Below, one piece after another: positions 42,690-56,086 of a stretch of 64,000 bases of DNA. Source of the DNA: Cherax quadricarinatus (Eukaryota; Arthropoda; Malacostraca; Decapoda; Parastacidae); NCBI RefSeq assembly GCF_038502225.1, contig NC_091303.1, forward strand, positions 24,516,682-24,580,681. The letters run 5' to 3'. The stretch's first letter is position 1, and each line of letters opens with the position of its first letter. The notes under the pieces were generated by a model. That model did not search any database. It was not told where the DNA came from and saw nothing but the letters and a program-made list of their open reading frames with translations. The position numbers and the translations under genes were made by a program.

Positions 42690-45600
42690 ACAGCGGAAGA
42701 CACATCACCTTCCATCACTACATACAAGGAAGGAAAGAAGGAAGGAAAAGGGTACTATACAGTAGAAGACACATCACCATCCATCACTACATACAAGGAA
42801 GGAAAGAAGGAAGGAGAAGGGTACTAGACAGTAGAAGACACATCACCTTCCATCACTACATACAAGGAAGGAAAGAAGGAAGGAGAAGGGTACTAGACAG
42901 TAGAAGACACATCACCATCCATCACTACATACAAGGAAGGAAAGAAGGAAGGAAGGAGAAGGGTACTAGACAGTAGAAGACACATCACCTTCCATCACTA
43001 CATACAAGGAAGGAAAGAAGGAAGGAAGGAGAAGGGTACTAGACAGTAGAAGACACATCACCTTCCATCACTACATACAAGGAAGGAAAGAAGGAAGGAG
43101 AAGGGTACTAGACAGTAGAAGACACATCACCTTCCATCACTACATACAAGGAAGGAAAGAAGGAAGGAGAAGGGTACTATACAGTAGAAGACACATCACC
43201 ATCCATCACTACATACAAGGAAGGAAAGAAGGAAGGAGAAGGGTACTAGACAGTAGAAGACACATCACCTTCCATCACTACATACAAGGAAGGAAAGAAG
43301 GAAGGAGAAGGGTACTATACAGTAGAAGACACATCACCATCCATCACTACATACAAGGAAGGAAAGAAGGAAGGAGAAGGGTACTAGACAGTAGAAGACA
43401 CATCACCTTCCATCACTACATACAAGGAAGGAAAGAAGGAAGGAGAAGGGTACTATACAGTAGAAGACACATCACCATCCATCACTACATACAAGGAAGG
43501 AAAGAAGGAAGGAGAAGGGTACTATACAGTAGAAGACACATCACCTTCCATCACTACATACAAGGAAGGAAAGAAGGAAGGAGAAGGGTACTATACAGTA
43601 GAAGACACATCACCTTCCATCACTACATACAAGGAAGGAAAGAAGGAAGGAGAAGGGTACTATACAGTAGAAGACACATCACCTTCCATCACTACATACA
43701 AGGAAGGAAAGAAGAAAGGAGAAGGGTACTATACAGTAGAAGACACATCACCTTCCATCACTACATACAAGGAAGGAAAGAAGAAAGGAGAAGGGTACTA
43801 TACAGTAGAAGACACATCACCTTCCATCACTACATACAAGGAAGGAAAGAAGGAAGGAGAAGGGTACTATACAGTAGAAGACACATCACCTTCCATCACT
43901 ACATACAAGGAAGGAAAGAAGGAAGGAAGGAGAAGGGTACTAGACAGTAGAAGACACATCACCTTCCATCACTACATACAAGGAAGGAAAGAAGGAAGGA
44001 GAAGGGTACTATACAGTAGAAGACACATCACCTTCCATCACTACATACAAGGAAGGAAAGAAGGAAGGAGAAGGGTACTATACAGTAGAAGACACATCAC
44101 CTTCCATCACTACATACAAGGAAGGAAAGAAGAAAGGAGAAGGGTACTATACAGTAGAAGACACATCACCTTCCATCACTACATACAAGGAAGGAAAGAA
44201 GGAAGGAGAAGGGTACTATACAGAAGAAGACACATCACCTTCCATCACTACATACAAGGAAGGAAAGAAGGAAGGAGAAGGGTACTAGACAGTAGAAGAC
44301 ACATCACCTTCCATCACTACATACAAGGAAGGAAAGAAGGAAGGAGAAGGGTACTAGACAGTACAAGACACATCACCTTCCATCACTACATACAAGGAAG
44401 GAAAGAAGGAAGGAAGGAGAAGGGTACTAGACAGTAGAAGACACATCACCTTCCATCACTACATACAAGGAAGGAAAGAAGGAAGGAAGGAGAAGGGTAC
44501 TAGACAGTAGAAGACACATCACCTTCCATCACTACATACAAGGAAGGAAAGAAGGAAGGAGAAGGGTACTAGACAGTAGAAGACACATCACCTTCCATCA
44601 CTACATACAAGGAAGGAAAGAAGGAAGGAGAAGGGTACTATACAGTAGAAGACACATCACCTTCCATCACTACATACAAGGAAGGAAAGAAGGAAGGAGA
44701 AGGGTACTATACAGTAGAAGACACATCACCTTCCATCACTACATACAAGGAAGGAAAGAAGGAAGGAGAAGGGTACTATATAATAGAAGACACATCACCT
44801 TCCATCACTACATACAAGGAAGGAAAGAAGGAAGGAGAAGGGTACTATACAGTAGAAGACACATCACCTTCCATCACTACATACAAGGAAGGAAAGAAGG
44901 AAGGAGAAGGGTACTAGACAGTAGAAGACACATCGCCTTCCATCACTACATACAAGGAAGGAAAGAAGGAAGGAGAAGGGTACTATACAGTAGAAGACAC
45001 ATCACCTTCCATCACTACATACAAGGAAGGAAAGAAGGAAGGAGAAGGGTACTATACAGTAGAAGACACATCACCTTCCATCACTACATACAAGGAAGGA
45101 AAGAAGGAAGGAGAAGGGTACTATACAGTAGAAGACACATCACCTTCCATCACTACATACAAGGAAGGAAAGAAGGAAGGAAGGAGAAGGGTACTAGACA
45201 GCGGAAGACACATCACCTTCCATCACTACATACAAGGAAGGAAAGAAGGAAGGAAGGAGAAGGGTACTAGACAGTAGAAGACACATCACCTTCCATCACT
45301 ACATACAAGGAAGGAAAGAAGGAAGGAGAAGGGTACTAGACAGTATAAGACACATCACCTTCGATCACTACATACAAGGAAGGAAAGAAGGAAGGAGAAG
45401 GGTACTATACAGTAGAAGACACATCACCTTCCATCACTACATACAAGGAAGGAAAGAAGGAAGGAGAAGGGTACTAGACAGTAGAAGACACATCGCCTTC
45501 CATCACTACATACAAGGAAGGAAAGAAGGAAGGAGAAGGGTACTATACAGTAGAAGACACATCACCTTCCATCACTACATACAAGGAAGGAAAGAAGGAA

Positions 45601-48600
45601 GGAGAAGGGTACTAGACAGCAGAAGACACATCACCTTCCATCACTACATACATGGAAGGAAAGAAGGAAGGAGAAGGGTACTAGACAGTAGAAGTCACAT
45701 CACCTTCCATCACTACATACAAGGAAGGAAAGAAGGAAGGAGAAGGGTACTATACAGTAGAATACACATCACCTTCCATCACTACATACAAGGAAGGAAA
45801 GAAGGAAGGAGAAGGGTACTAGACAGCAGAAGACACATCACCTTCCATCACTACATACATGGAAGGAAAGAAGGAAGGAGAAGGGTACTAGACAGTAGAA
45901 GACACATCACCTTCCATCACTACATACAAGGAAGGAAAGAAGGAAGGAGAAAGGTACTATACAGTAGAAGACACATCATCTTCCATCACTACATACAAGG
46001 AAGGAAAGAAGGAAGGAGAAAGGTACTATACAGTAGAAGACACATCACCTTCCATCACTACATACAAGGAAGGAAAGAAGGAAGGAGAAGGGTACTATAC
46101 AGTAAAGACACATCACCTTCCATCACTACATACAAGGAAGGAAAGAAGGAAGGAGAAGGGTACTATACAGCAGAAGACACATCACCTTCCATCACTACAT
46201 ACAAGGAAGGAAAGAAGGAAGGAGAAGGGTACTAGACAGTAGAAGTCACATCACCTTCCATCACTACATACAAGGAAGGAAAGAAGGAAGAAGAAGGGTA
46301 CTATACAGTAGAATACACATCACCTTCCATCACTACATACAAGGAAAGGAAAGAAGGAAGGAAGGAGAAGGGTACTATACAGTAGAAGACACATCACCTT
46401 CCATCACTACATACAAGGAAGGAAAGAAGGAAGGAGAAGGGTACTATACAGCAGAAGACACATCACCTTCCATCACTACATACAAGGAAGGAAAGAAGGA
46501 AGGAGAAGGGTACTAGACAGTAGAAGACACATCACCTTCCATCACTACATACAAGGAACGAAAGAAGGAAGGAAGGAGAAGGGTACTATACAGTAGAAGA
46601 CACATCACCTTCCATCACTACATACAAGGAAGGAAAGAAGGAAGGACAAGGGTACTAGACAGTAGAAGACACATCATCTTCCATCAGTACATAAAAGGAA
46701 GGAAAGAAGGAAGGAAGGAGAAGGGTACTAGACAGTAGAAGACACATCACCTTCCATCACTACATACAAGGAAGGAAAGAAGGAAGGAAGGAGAAGGGTA
46801 CTAGACAGTAGAAGACACATCACCTTCCATCACTACATACAAGGAAGGAAAGAAGGAAGGAGAAGGGTACTAGACAGTAGAAGACACATCACCATCCATC
46901 ACTACATACAAGGAAGGAAAGAAGGAAGGAGAAGGGTACTATACAGTAGAAGACACATCACCTTCCATCACTACATACATGGAAGGAAAGAAGGAAGGAG
47001 AAGGGTACTAGACAGTAGAAGACACATCACCTTCCTTCACTACATACAAGGAAGGAAAGAAGGAAGGAGAAGGGTACTAGACAGTAGAAGACACATCACC
47101 TTCCATCACTACATACAAGGAAGGAAAGAAGGAAGGAGAAGGGTACTATACAGTAGAAGACACATCACCTTCCATCACTACATACAATGAAGGAAAGAAG
47201 GAAGGAGAAGTGTACTATACAGTAGAAGACACATCACCTTCCATCACTACATACAAGGAAGGAAAGAAGGAAGGAGAAGGGTACTATACAGTAAAAGACA
47301 TATCACCTTCCATCACTACATACAAGGAAGGAAAGAAGGAAGGAGAAGGGTACTATACAGTAGAAGACACATCACCTTCCATCACTACATACAAGGAAGG
47401 AAAGAAGGAAGGAGAAGGGTACTAGACAGTAGAAGACACATCACCTTCCATCACTACATACAAGGAAGGAAAGAAGGAAGGAGAAGGGTACTATACAGTA
47501 GAAGACACATCACCTTCCATCACTACATACAAGGAAGGAAAGAAGGAAGGAAGGAGAAGGGTACTATACAGTAGAAGACACATCACCTTCCATCACTACA
47601 TACAAGGAAGGAAAGAAGGAAGGAAGGAGAAGGGTACTAGACAGTAGAAGACACATCACCTTCCATCACTACATACAAGGAAGGAAAGAAGGAAGGAGAA
47701 GGGTACTAGACAGTACAAGACACATCACCTTCCATCACTACATACAAGGAAGGAAAGAAGGAAGGAGAAGGGTACTATACAGTAGAAGACACATCACCTT
47801 CCATCACTACATACAAGGAAGGAAAGAAGGAAGGAGAAGGGTACTAGACAGTACAAGACACATCACCTTCCATCACTACATACAAGGAAGGAAAGAAGGA
47901 AGGAGAAGGGTACTATACAGTAGAAAACACATCACCTTCCATCACTACATACAAGGAAGGAAAGAAGGAAGGAGAAGGGTACTAGACAGTACAAGACACA
48001 TCACCTTCCATCACTACATACAAGGAAGGAAAGAAGGAAGGAGAAGGGTACTATACAGTAGAAAACACATCACCTTCCATCACTACATACAAGGAAGGAA
48101 AGAAGGAAGGAAGGAGAAGGGTACTAGACAGTAGAAGACACATCACCTTCCATCACTATATACAAAGAAGGAAAGAAGGAAGGAGAAGGGTACTATACAG
48201 TAGAAAACACATCACCTTCCATCACTACATACAAGGAAGGAAAGAAGGAAGGAAGGAGAAGGGTACTAGACAGTAGAAGACACATCACCTTCCATCACTA
48301 TATACAAAGAAGAAAAGAAGGAAGGAGAAGGGTACTATACAGTAGAAGACACATCACCTTCCATCACTACATACAAGGAAGGAAGGAAGGAAGGAAGGAG
48401 AAGGGTACTAGACAGTAAAAGACACATCACCTTCCCTCACTACATACAAGGAAGGAAAGAAGGAAGGAGGAGGGCACTAGACAATAGAAGACACATCACC
48501 TTCCATCACTATATACAAAGAAGGAAAGAAGGAAGGAGAAGGGTACTATACAGTAGAAGACACATCACCTTCCATCACTACATACAAGGAAGGAAAGAAG

Positions 48601-51600
48601 GAAGGAGAAGGGTACTAGACAGTACAAGACACATCACCTTCCGTCACTACATACAAGGAAGGAAAGAAGGAAGGAGAAGGGTACTAGACAGTAGAAGACA
48701 CATCACCTTCCATCACTACATACAAGGAAGGAAAGCAGGAAGGAAGGAGAAGGGTACTAGATAGTAGAAGACACATCACCTTCCATCACTACATACAAAG
48801 AAGGAAAGAAGGAAGGAGAAGGGTACTATACAGTAGAAGACACATCACCTTCCATCACTACATACAAGGAAGGAAAGAAGGAAGGAGAAGGGTACTATAC
48901 AGTAGAAGACACATCACCTTCCATCACTACATACAAAGAAGGAAAGAAGGAAGGAGAAGGGTACTATACAGCAGAAGACACATCACCTTCCATCACTACA
49001 TACAAGGAAGGAAAGAAGGAAGGAGAAGGGTACTAGACAGTAGAAGACACATCACCTTCCATCACTACATACAAGGAAGGAAAGAAGGAAGGAGAAGGGT
49101 ACTATACAGAAGAATACACATCACCTTCCATCACTACATACAAGGAAAGGAAAGAAGGAAGGAAGGAGAAGGGTACTATACAGTAGAAGACACATCACCT
49201 TCCATCACTACATACAAGGAAGGAAAGAAGGAAGGAGAAGGGTACTATACAGCAGAAGACACATCACCTTCCATCACTACATACAAGGAAGGAAAGAAGG
49301 AAGGAGAAGGGTACTAGACAGTAGAAGACACATCACCTTCCATCACTACATACAAGGAACGAAAGAAGGAAGGAAGGAGAAGGGTACTATACAGTAGAAG
49401 ACACATCACCTTCCATCACTACATACAAGGAAGGAAAGAAGGAAGGACAAGGGTACTAGACAGTAGAAGACACATCATCTTCCATCAGTACATAAAAGGA
49501 AGGAAAGAAGGAAGGAAGGAGAAGGGTACTAGACAGTAGAAGACACATCACCTTCCATCACTACATACAAGGAAGGAAAGAAGGAAGGAAGGAGAAGGGT
49601 ACTAGACAGTAGAAGACACATCACCTTCCATCACTACATACAAGGAAGGAAAGAAGGAAGGAGAAGGGTACTAGACAGTAGAAGACACATCACCATCCAT
49701 CACTACATACAAGGAAGGAAAGAAGGAAGGAGAAGGGTACTATACAGTAGAAGACACATCACCTTCCATCACTACATACATGGAAGGAAAGAAGGAAGGA
49801 GAAGGGTACTAGACAGTAGAAGACACATCACCTTCCTTCACTACATACAAGGAAGGAAAGAAGGAAGGAGAAGGGTACTATACAGTAGAAGACACATCAC
49901 CTTCCATCACTACATACAAGGAAGGAAAGAAGGAAGGAGAAGGGTACTATACAGTAGAAGACACATCACCTTCCATCACTACATACAATGAAGGAAAGAA
50001 GGAAGGAGAAGTGTACTATACAGTAGAAGACACATCACCTTCCATCACTACATACAAGGAAGGAAAGAAGGAAGGAGAAGGGTACTATACAGTAAAAGAC
50101 ATATCACCTTCCATCACTACATACAAGGAAGGAAAGAAGGAAGGAGAAGGGTACTATACAGTAGAAGACACATCACCTTCCATCACTACATACAAGGAAG
50201 GAAAGAAGGAAGGAGAAGGGTACTAGACAGTAGAAGACACATCACCTTCCATCACTACATACAAGGAAGGAAAGAAGGAAGGAGAAGGGTACTATACAGT
50301 AGAAGACACATCACCTTCCATCACTACATACAAGGAAGGAAAGAAGGAAGGAAGGAGAAGGGTACTATACAGTAGAAGACACATCACCTTCCATCACTAC
50401 ATACAAGGAAGGAAAGAAGGAAGGAAGGAGAAGGGTACTAGACAGTAGAAGACACATCACCTTCCATCACTACATACAAGGAAGGAAAGAAGGAAGGAGG
50501 AGGGCACTAGACAGTACAAGACACATCACCTTCCATCACTACATACAAGGAAGGAAAGAAGGAAGGAGAAGGGTACTATACAGTAGAAAACACATCACCT
50601 TCCATCACTACATACAAGGAAGGAAAGAAGGAAGGAAGGAGAAGGGTACTAGACAGTAGAAGACACATCACCTTCCATCACTATATACAAAGAAGGAAAG
50701 AAGGAAGGAGAAGGGTACTATACAGTAGAAAACACATCACCTTCCATCACTACATACAAGGAAGGAAAGAAGGAAGGAAGGAGAAGGGTACTAGACAGTA
50801 GAAGACACATCACCTTCCATCACTATATACAAAGAAGGAAAGAAGGAAGGAGAAGGGTACTATACAGTGGAAGACACATCACCTTCCATCACTACATACA
50901 AGGAAGGAAGGAAGGAAGGAGAAGGGTACTAGACAGTAAAAGACACATCACCTTCCCTCACTACATACAAGGAAGGAAAGAAGGAAGGAGGAGGGCACTA
51001 GACAATAGAAGACACATCACCTTCCATCACTATATACAAAGAAGGAAAGAAGGAAGGAGAAGGGTACTATACAGTAGAAGACACATCACCTTCCATCACT
51101 ACATACAAGGAAGGAAAGAAGGAAGGAGAAGGGTACTATACATTAGAAGACACATCACCTTCCATCACTACATACAAAGAAGGAAAGAAGGAAGGAGAAA
51201 GGTACTAGACAGTAGAAGACACATCACCTTCCATCACTACATACAAGGAAGGAAAGCAGGAAGGAAGGAGAAGGGTACTAGACAGTAGAAGACACATCAC
51301 CTTCCATCACTACATACAAAGAAGGAAAGAAGGAAGGAGAAGGGTACTATACAGTAGAAGACACATCACCTTCCATCACTACATACAAGGAAGGAAAGCA
51401 GGAAGGAAGGAGAAGGGTACTAGACAGTAGAAGACACATCACCTTCCATTACTACATACAAGGAAGGAAAGCAGGAAGGAAGGAGAAGGGTACTAGACAG
51501 TAGAAGATATAACACCTTCCATCACTACATACAAGGAAGGAAAGCAGGAAGGAAGGAGAAGGGTACTAGATAGTAGAAGATACAACACCTTCCATCACTA

Positions 51601-51745
51601 CATACAAGGAAGGAAAGCAGGAAGGAAGGAGAAGGGTACTAGACAGTAGAAGATACAACACCTTCCATCACTACATACAAGGAAGGAAAGCAGGAGGGAA
51701 GGAGAAGGGTACTAGACAGTAGAAGATACAACACCTTCCATCACC
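42690..51745. repeat. 9-kb satellite of 69/73-bp units in a transferrin intron
   Basis: About 125-130 tandem copies of a 69-bp unit (ACACATCACCTTCCATCACT, ACATACAAGGAAGGAAAGAA, GGAAGGAGAAGGGTACTATA, CAGTAGAAG). A 73-bp variant has one extra GGAA. Units alternate between TACTATACAG and TACTAGACAG forms. As 69 is divisible by three, some stretches read as a 23-residue repeat. These frames are short, start in the repeat and are broken by 73-bp units, so they are not called genes. Local higher-order duplication is present (see findings). Confidence 0.98.
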
Positions 51746-52140
51746 AAGTCAAAGTGATCCCACAATTTTGTTCCAGCTGTGTCTTGTTACTTTACACATT
51801 TTTATATTAATCCAGGAAGATTTATCTTCACTGTTGCTTTCAATCGTCATTTTTGCTTTCTCTTCTTCGTATATTAATTTTCTCTCTGTAGTCTCTCATG
51901 CACTACACTCATATATTCCCTTTCTGTCTCTTTCTTTCGGCATATTGTTATAACGTACCCTACTCTTAATACTTCCCAGTACAAATCTCCTCTTACATTT
52001 TCTCCCATTCCTTTCAGGTTTTAATATTCTTTCCCATATCAGATCTTTTACGTTCTAGCATGCCTTTTCTATTAACATTCTTCTTTACTTATCACTAATT
52101 CTTGCCTCTTCTTTCTCTCATTATCAACATTAGCTTCCTC
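51746..52140. other. T-rich intronic stretch
   Basis: Pyrimidine-rich sequence (TTTTTGCTTTCTCTTCTTCG and similar) after the satellite. No exon or repeat family recognised. Confidence 0.4.
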
Positions 52141-52640
52141 TCCCTCTCTTGTACAGAGTGCAACGGACAAGTGTAGTAGTAGCAGCAGCAACACACACAG
52201 CAAAAGACATTCTTGAGCTATCCCAGCACTCGGGCTTAATGCCCAAAGAACCTCCTGCCATCATCTGCTGCTATGCAGCTGCCACACCTTTCGAGCCCAG
52301 TGTGGGCGGGGTTTGTGGCAGGCCAAGGTGCTTAGCTTCTCCCTCTGAGCCCTGTGGGGGAGGGGAATGGGACTAGGCCTGGGGACAGCTGGTCCCAGAA
52401 GACGAGGAGACACTTGTACCTCCTCCCATGGCAGACATTGGTCTAAGACACTCCCTCGACAGAGACCCAAGGCTGGGCCACCTCTTGGAAAAGGTACGGG
52501 CCGGGCGATTATACCGGCGAATTTACAACAGAACAGAACATCCCTCTCTGGTTCCTCCTTTTTTCCCCTTTTCTTCTCCTCTCCAACCCAGCAGCTGCCA
52601 GGCTACACAGAACTGATCTTCATGTAACACCACCGCCCAG
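52141..52640. repeat. GC-rich unclassified block
   Basis: This block is clearly richer in G and C than its surroundings (AGCCCAGTGTGGGCGGGG, GCCCTGTGGGGGAGGGGAAT). It holds overlapping short frames but no splice-consistent transferrin exon. It may be a dispersed repeat. Confidence 0.35.
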
Positions 52641-52766
52641 ACCCAGGCCCTTCACAATCTCCCAGATACTCACAGAGGTCATTACAGACAAAGTGGTCGT
52701 CATCGCAGACACTTTCAGTGGTCGTCATCGTACATACTTACAGTCCTCCTCATCACAGATACTTAC

Positions 52767-52921
52767 TCACAAAAGTCGTGTATACAGGCAAACAGGAGAA
52801 CAGGCAGAGGTCTCTTGCCCCAGTCACAAGGTTCATCATCGTTAATCGTCCGGTCTCCCAGAGGCAGGATGGTACCATTACCAATGAGGCAATAATGAAA
52901 TAACTTCTCCACTTCAGGATT
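52767..52921 (-). CDS. Transferrin lobe 1 end exon (5'-most exon found)
   Basis: 155 bp, in phase 0, out with two bases. The donor is GTAAGT, chosen over the overlapping GTGAGT because only it keeps the frame into 41850. The acceptor is the AG at the end of a (CT)n run. It encodes NPEVEKLFHYCLIGNGTILP, then EPCDWGKRPLPVLLF, matching the C-x-W-x-x-R-P motif near the end of an arthropod transferrin lobe. The exons for the first ~250 residues of lobe 1 and the signal peptide were not found upstream. Confidence 0.85.

Positions 52922-52952
<31 letters not shown>
52922..52952 (-). promoter_or_regulatory. 3' splice site with a microsatellite polypyrimidine tract
   Basis: On the minus strand (CT)n of about 14 units runs directly into CAG before the lobe 1 end exon, so the polypyrimidine tract is a dinucleotide microsatellite. 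Confidence 0.8.
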
Positions 52953-52955
<3 letters not shown>

Positions 52956-53094
52956 CACTGCTGATATAGTATTAACCAGATATTCATTCAGGAGCCATAA
53001 ACAACTCTACCTCCTCTATTTTGTGCCCATTTTCTGAGCCTTGATATACGAGCATTCATCTTTGAGTTAATATTGCAGAGAAAAAGTTCGTGAA

Positions 53095-53210
53095 TAAACT
53101 AAGAAACATATAGCAAGACAAGTATGTACATTTATAACATTACTTCAAGGAAACGTTTCGCCACGTGTAGCTTGAATTCCAGTACAGAGCAAGCTAACGC
53201 GTAGATATGT
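53095..53210 (-). repeat. Decayed Penelope-type terminus
   Basis: The minus strand reads GGCGAAACGTTTCC preceded by a decayed core. The element is short and has no ORF. Confidence 0.5.
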
Positions 53211-53340
53211 ATAGTAAACTAGGCCACATGAAATAAAATAGGGAAACAAGTAGGCCTTCCATGTGGGTCGGTGTCACTTGATGCCTGGGTAACAATTTAT
53301 ATGTTAAATATTCGAAGCTGCCCAACTGCTGAGGCTGGTG

Positions 53341-53625
53341 GCCCGTGGCCTGGTGGTTAAAGCTTTCGCTTCACACGGCGAGGGTCCGGGTTCGATTCCC
53401 GGCGAGGGTAGAAACATTGGGCGTGTTTCCTTACACTAGTTGTCTATGCTCCCCATCAGTAAAATGGGTACCTGGATGTTAGTCGACTGGTGTGGGTCGC
53501 ATCCTGGGAGAAAACTGACCTAATTTGCCCGAAATGCTCTGCATAACAAACGACTTTCTATATAGTAGTATGTCATTGATGTCAGCCAGGTCTGTATACC
53601 TTGTACATGTACTTGTAGAAATAAA

Positions 53626-53660
<35 letters not shown>
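53341..53660 (+). mobile_element. tRNA-derived SINE, well preserved
   Basis: The tRNA-like head (GTGGCCTGGTGGTTAAAGC, then CGCTTCACACGGCGA and the B box GGTTCGATTCC at 53389-53399) is followed by the body (GTTAGTCGACTGGTGTGGGT, CATTGATGTCAGCCAGGTC) and an (ATT)n tail at about 53627-53658. The anticodon region is most like a Val-CAC tRNA, which is tentative. Relatives are at 17935, 57212 (minus) and 63067. Confidence 0.88.
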
Positions 53661-54215
53661 TGCTAGAAGGGAGGCTTCCAAGTATTTCAATCTCTGCAGG
53701 TCACCGTTGTGGGTGTAGCTTAGCATCACTTCCTCACGTGAGGTCAAACCTGACCTACTCCCAGCAGGGGACCCCGCCCACTTGTCACCACGTTTGCTGC
53801 TGTTGCTCTGCTCCACTTCTTCTACTTCGTCACTTCCCTATATATTAAAACGTGTCCGTTCTCATGTTTCTATTGCAGATAAAATTTCTTGGTGGGTATA
53901 TAATACCTATATTAAACCATACCACGGGCGGGGATAGAACCCTCCCGTAGTATGGTTTGTTTGCAATCATGTCATTACGATTTCATGAGTCATGTTACCT
54001 GTATTATATACCCGCGCAGCGCTTGACCTGACTCATATACTCTTGAATTGTTCTCTGAATTGATTGATAAAAATCCTGGTGAGCGAAGCGTCTCCCTAAA
54101 ACAAAAGTTCTAGTTGCTGCTTATGTCTTTGTTACATAATTGAGTAGGTTGAGCACCGTTTGTGAGCCGACTGTATGAACCAATCGAGATATATACCGAG
54201 AGGTGTGCATATCTC
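53661..54215. other. Unclassified intergenic DNA with repeat pieces
   Basis: 53690-53800 has an open minus frame (SGLTSREEVMLSYTHNGD) of unknown origin with no splice fit to the transferrin gene. 53920-54000 shares GGTTTGTTTGCAATCATG with the 3020 SINE. 54050-54140 is a decayed Penelope-type terminus. Confidence 0.4.
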
Positions 54216-54390
54216 AGCAGGAGGCCTGGTCACAGACCGGGCCGCGGGGGCGTTGACCCCCGGAACTCTCTCCAGGTAAACTCCATTTATACAGTATACA
54301 CCGAGAGGTATCATTTAGTGTATGTACACCGAGAAGTTTGTATCTTTCAGTGTATAAATTCCCAGAGGTGTGTAACTCTCAGGGTTTGGA
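54186..54390 (+). repeat. Decayed minisatellite units and a family B tail
   Basis: Diverged single units ATACCGAGAGGTGTGCATAT, TACACCGAGAGGTATCATTT and ACACCGAGAAGTTTGTATC match the 15.1-16.4 kb minisatellite. A family B 3' tail (GGGCCGCGGGGGCGTTGACC, CTCCAGGTAAACTCC) at 54216-54288 splits them. Confidence 0.75.
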
Positions 54391-54486
54391 TTAATTCCCT
54401 ATCTGAGGGGTTAAAGCATTTTAGACTGCTGATGCAAAGGTGACTTGGAGCCTTAATGACCCTCGTGTAGTCCATTAACCTTTAAA

Positions 54487-54672
54487 CCCAATCAACCACC
54501 CAATCAACCAACTAACCTACCAACCGTTAACTAACCAAGCAACCTACCAACCAGCCAACCTACCAACCAACAAACCAACCAACCAATCAACGAATGAACC
54601 AACCAACCAACCAATCTACCAATCAACCAACCAACCTACTAACCATCCTACCTAACAACCAACCAACCAACG
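54487..54672. repeat. (AACC)n-type repeat, left block
   Basis: Impure (CCAA)n with CTACC and CAATC variants. A second block of the same motif is at 55910-56086. Confidence 0.9.
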
Positions 54673-54675
54673 AAC

Positions 54676-55909
54676 TGTTACAAAAAACGCGATATCTAAT
54701 AAGCATAGAGATCTCCAGTGAATACTAGAAAGGTCTGCCCCTCTAGCATTCAGCCTGTTACTGGGTTTTTGTAACAAGCAGTCAGTATCCTGGTCCAATT
54801 ATCCATTAGAATTTAATAGTAAGATTCAATAGTGCTTCAGGATAACTGGAAGACTACTAACTAAAGAAATTAAAATTTAAGAAGTTTATTAATAAAGATA
54901 AAGTTGTCTAGGTGGACAATATCTAAGTAAATCAAAGTAATCAGTTTAATATAATATAGGATATAAGTTCCTACACTTCTCTCATATACAGTTTTATTGT
55001 GCTCAAGGTACATATCATATCTTTGTGGCTTTTAAGTCCTGTCTGGTACATTGTCAACATTTGAGAACATAATACTAATATATACCAGTGAGTAAGTGTG
55101 TATATAAGTGCTTGAAGTAGTTCGCTATGTCTCAAGATTCGACTCTACTTAACCAGTGACTGACTAAAAGTCCTCACATAAACTAACTTCTTGACCAACC
55201 TGGCAATCAGCACAGCTTCGTGAACAGTAAGACGACCGATTTGCCGAACAACAGTATAACAAGCAGGAGCAACAGAAAATCCCTGACTGTGACGGTGCAC
55301 AGATACCAGTACAAATTAGGTCAGAAGCTACAGCTCAGGACCTGAGTTTTTCAGAGTCTCAGTGTGACACAACCTCAGTAAAACGTCGAAAATCACTAAG
55401 TCTAGATTATGATCTGTGAACAGAGTTACACGGAACTAACAGCAAGAGAGAATGACAGAGATGAAGTTCCAACAAGGACCAGCAAGGGAGAGCTGGAGAG
55501 GGAGGTGTTGTTGGAATCAGCACCAACCAAAGAGAGAAAGACCGGCAGGGCAGTCTCCTCACTCAGGTGAAGTGTGATCAACCCATCCTGGTCACGTGAC
55601 ACTCCATGGACTGCTGCTGCCCAGCAACTACAGAGAAGCCAGCAGGATAACAAGCGAGGCGGTAGTTATCAAGGTATTTTGCCAATGCCGGCAGCTACTT
55701 AACACTCTCGAGCAATGAGCACTGAATAATGTGTAAATGTTACATCCTACCTAATAATATAACTAAGTCAAATAATAATATAAAGCAATATTTACGATTT
55801 AGCTAATATCGCAAATATCAGCGATATAAAATTATATGAACAAGTAATATACGTTAAAATTCAGATATATACATATACATACATTGTGGCCCATTCAGGA
55901 GTCGAAATA
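54676..55909. other. Unclassified 1.2 kb between two (AACC)n blocks
   Basis: It starts TGTTACAAAAAACGCG and includes GTGTATATAAGTGC (TATA-like) near 55100 and ATGTTACA at about 55744, so a solo LTR of TG...CA form is possible. No flanking duplication was found. The minus frame 55653-55426 (hydrophobic start, then Ser-rich) has no recognised family. Confidence 0.3.
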
Positions 55910-56086
55910 CGAACCAACCCACCAATCAACCAACGTACCAACCAACCAACCAACCAACCTACCAACCAATCTACCAACCTACCAACCAACCTACCAATCT
56001 ACCAACCAACCAACCTACCAACCAACCAACCTACCAACCAACCTACCTACCAACCTACCAACCAACCAACTAACCAACCAACCAGT
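55910..56086. repeat. (AACC)n-type repeat, right block
   Basis: Impure (CCAA)n with CTACC variants, the same motif as 54487-54672. Confidence 0.9.

Noticed and set aside
47210..50226. Identical 71-residue frames at 47210 and 50011
   Set aside because: They are the 69-bp satellite unit read in frame, and their identity reflects the 2.8-kb duplication.
53341..53415. True tRNA gene
   Set aside because: The head has tRNA-like A and B boxes but does not close into a full cloverleaf, and it continues into a SINE body and (ATT)n tail.
53690..53816. Minus frame SGLTSREEVMLSYTHNGD as a host exon
   Set aside because: No recognised family and no splice fit. It adjoins a SINE tail.
55426..55653. Minus frame with a signal-peptide-like start (MLSCWLLCSCWAAAVHG)
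   Set aside because: Considered as the transferrin first exon, but there is no in-phase donor to a lobe sequence and the surroundings look like repeat DNA.
54676..55744. Solo LTR
   Set aside because: TG...CA ends and a TATA-like motif exist, but no target duplication or primer site was found. Left as unclassified.
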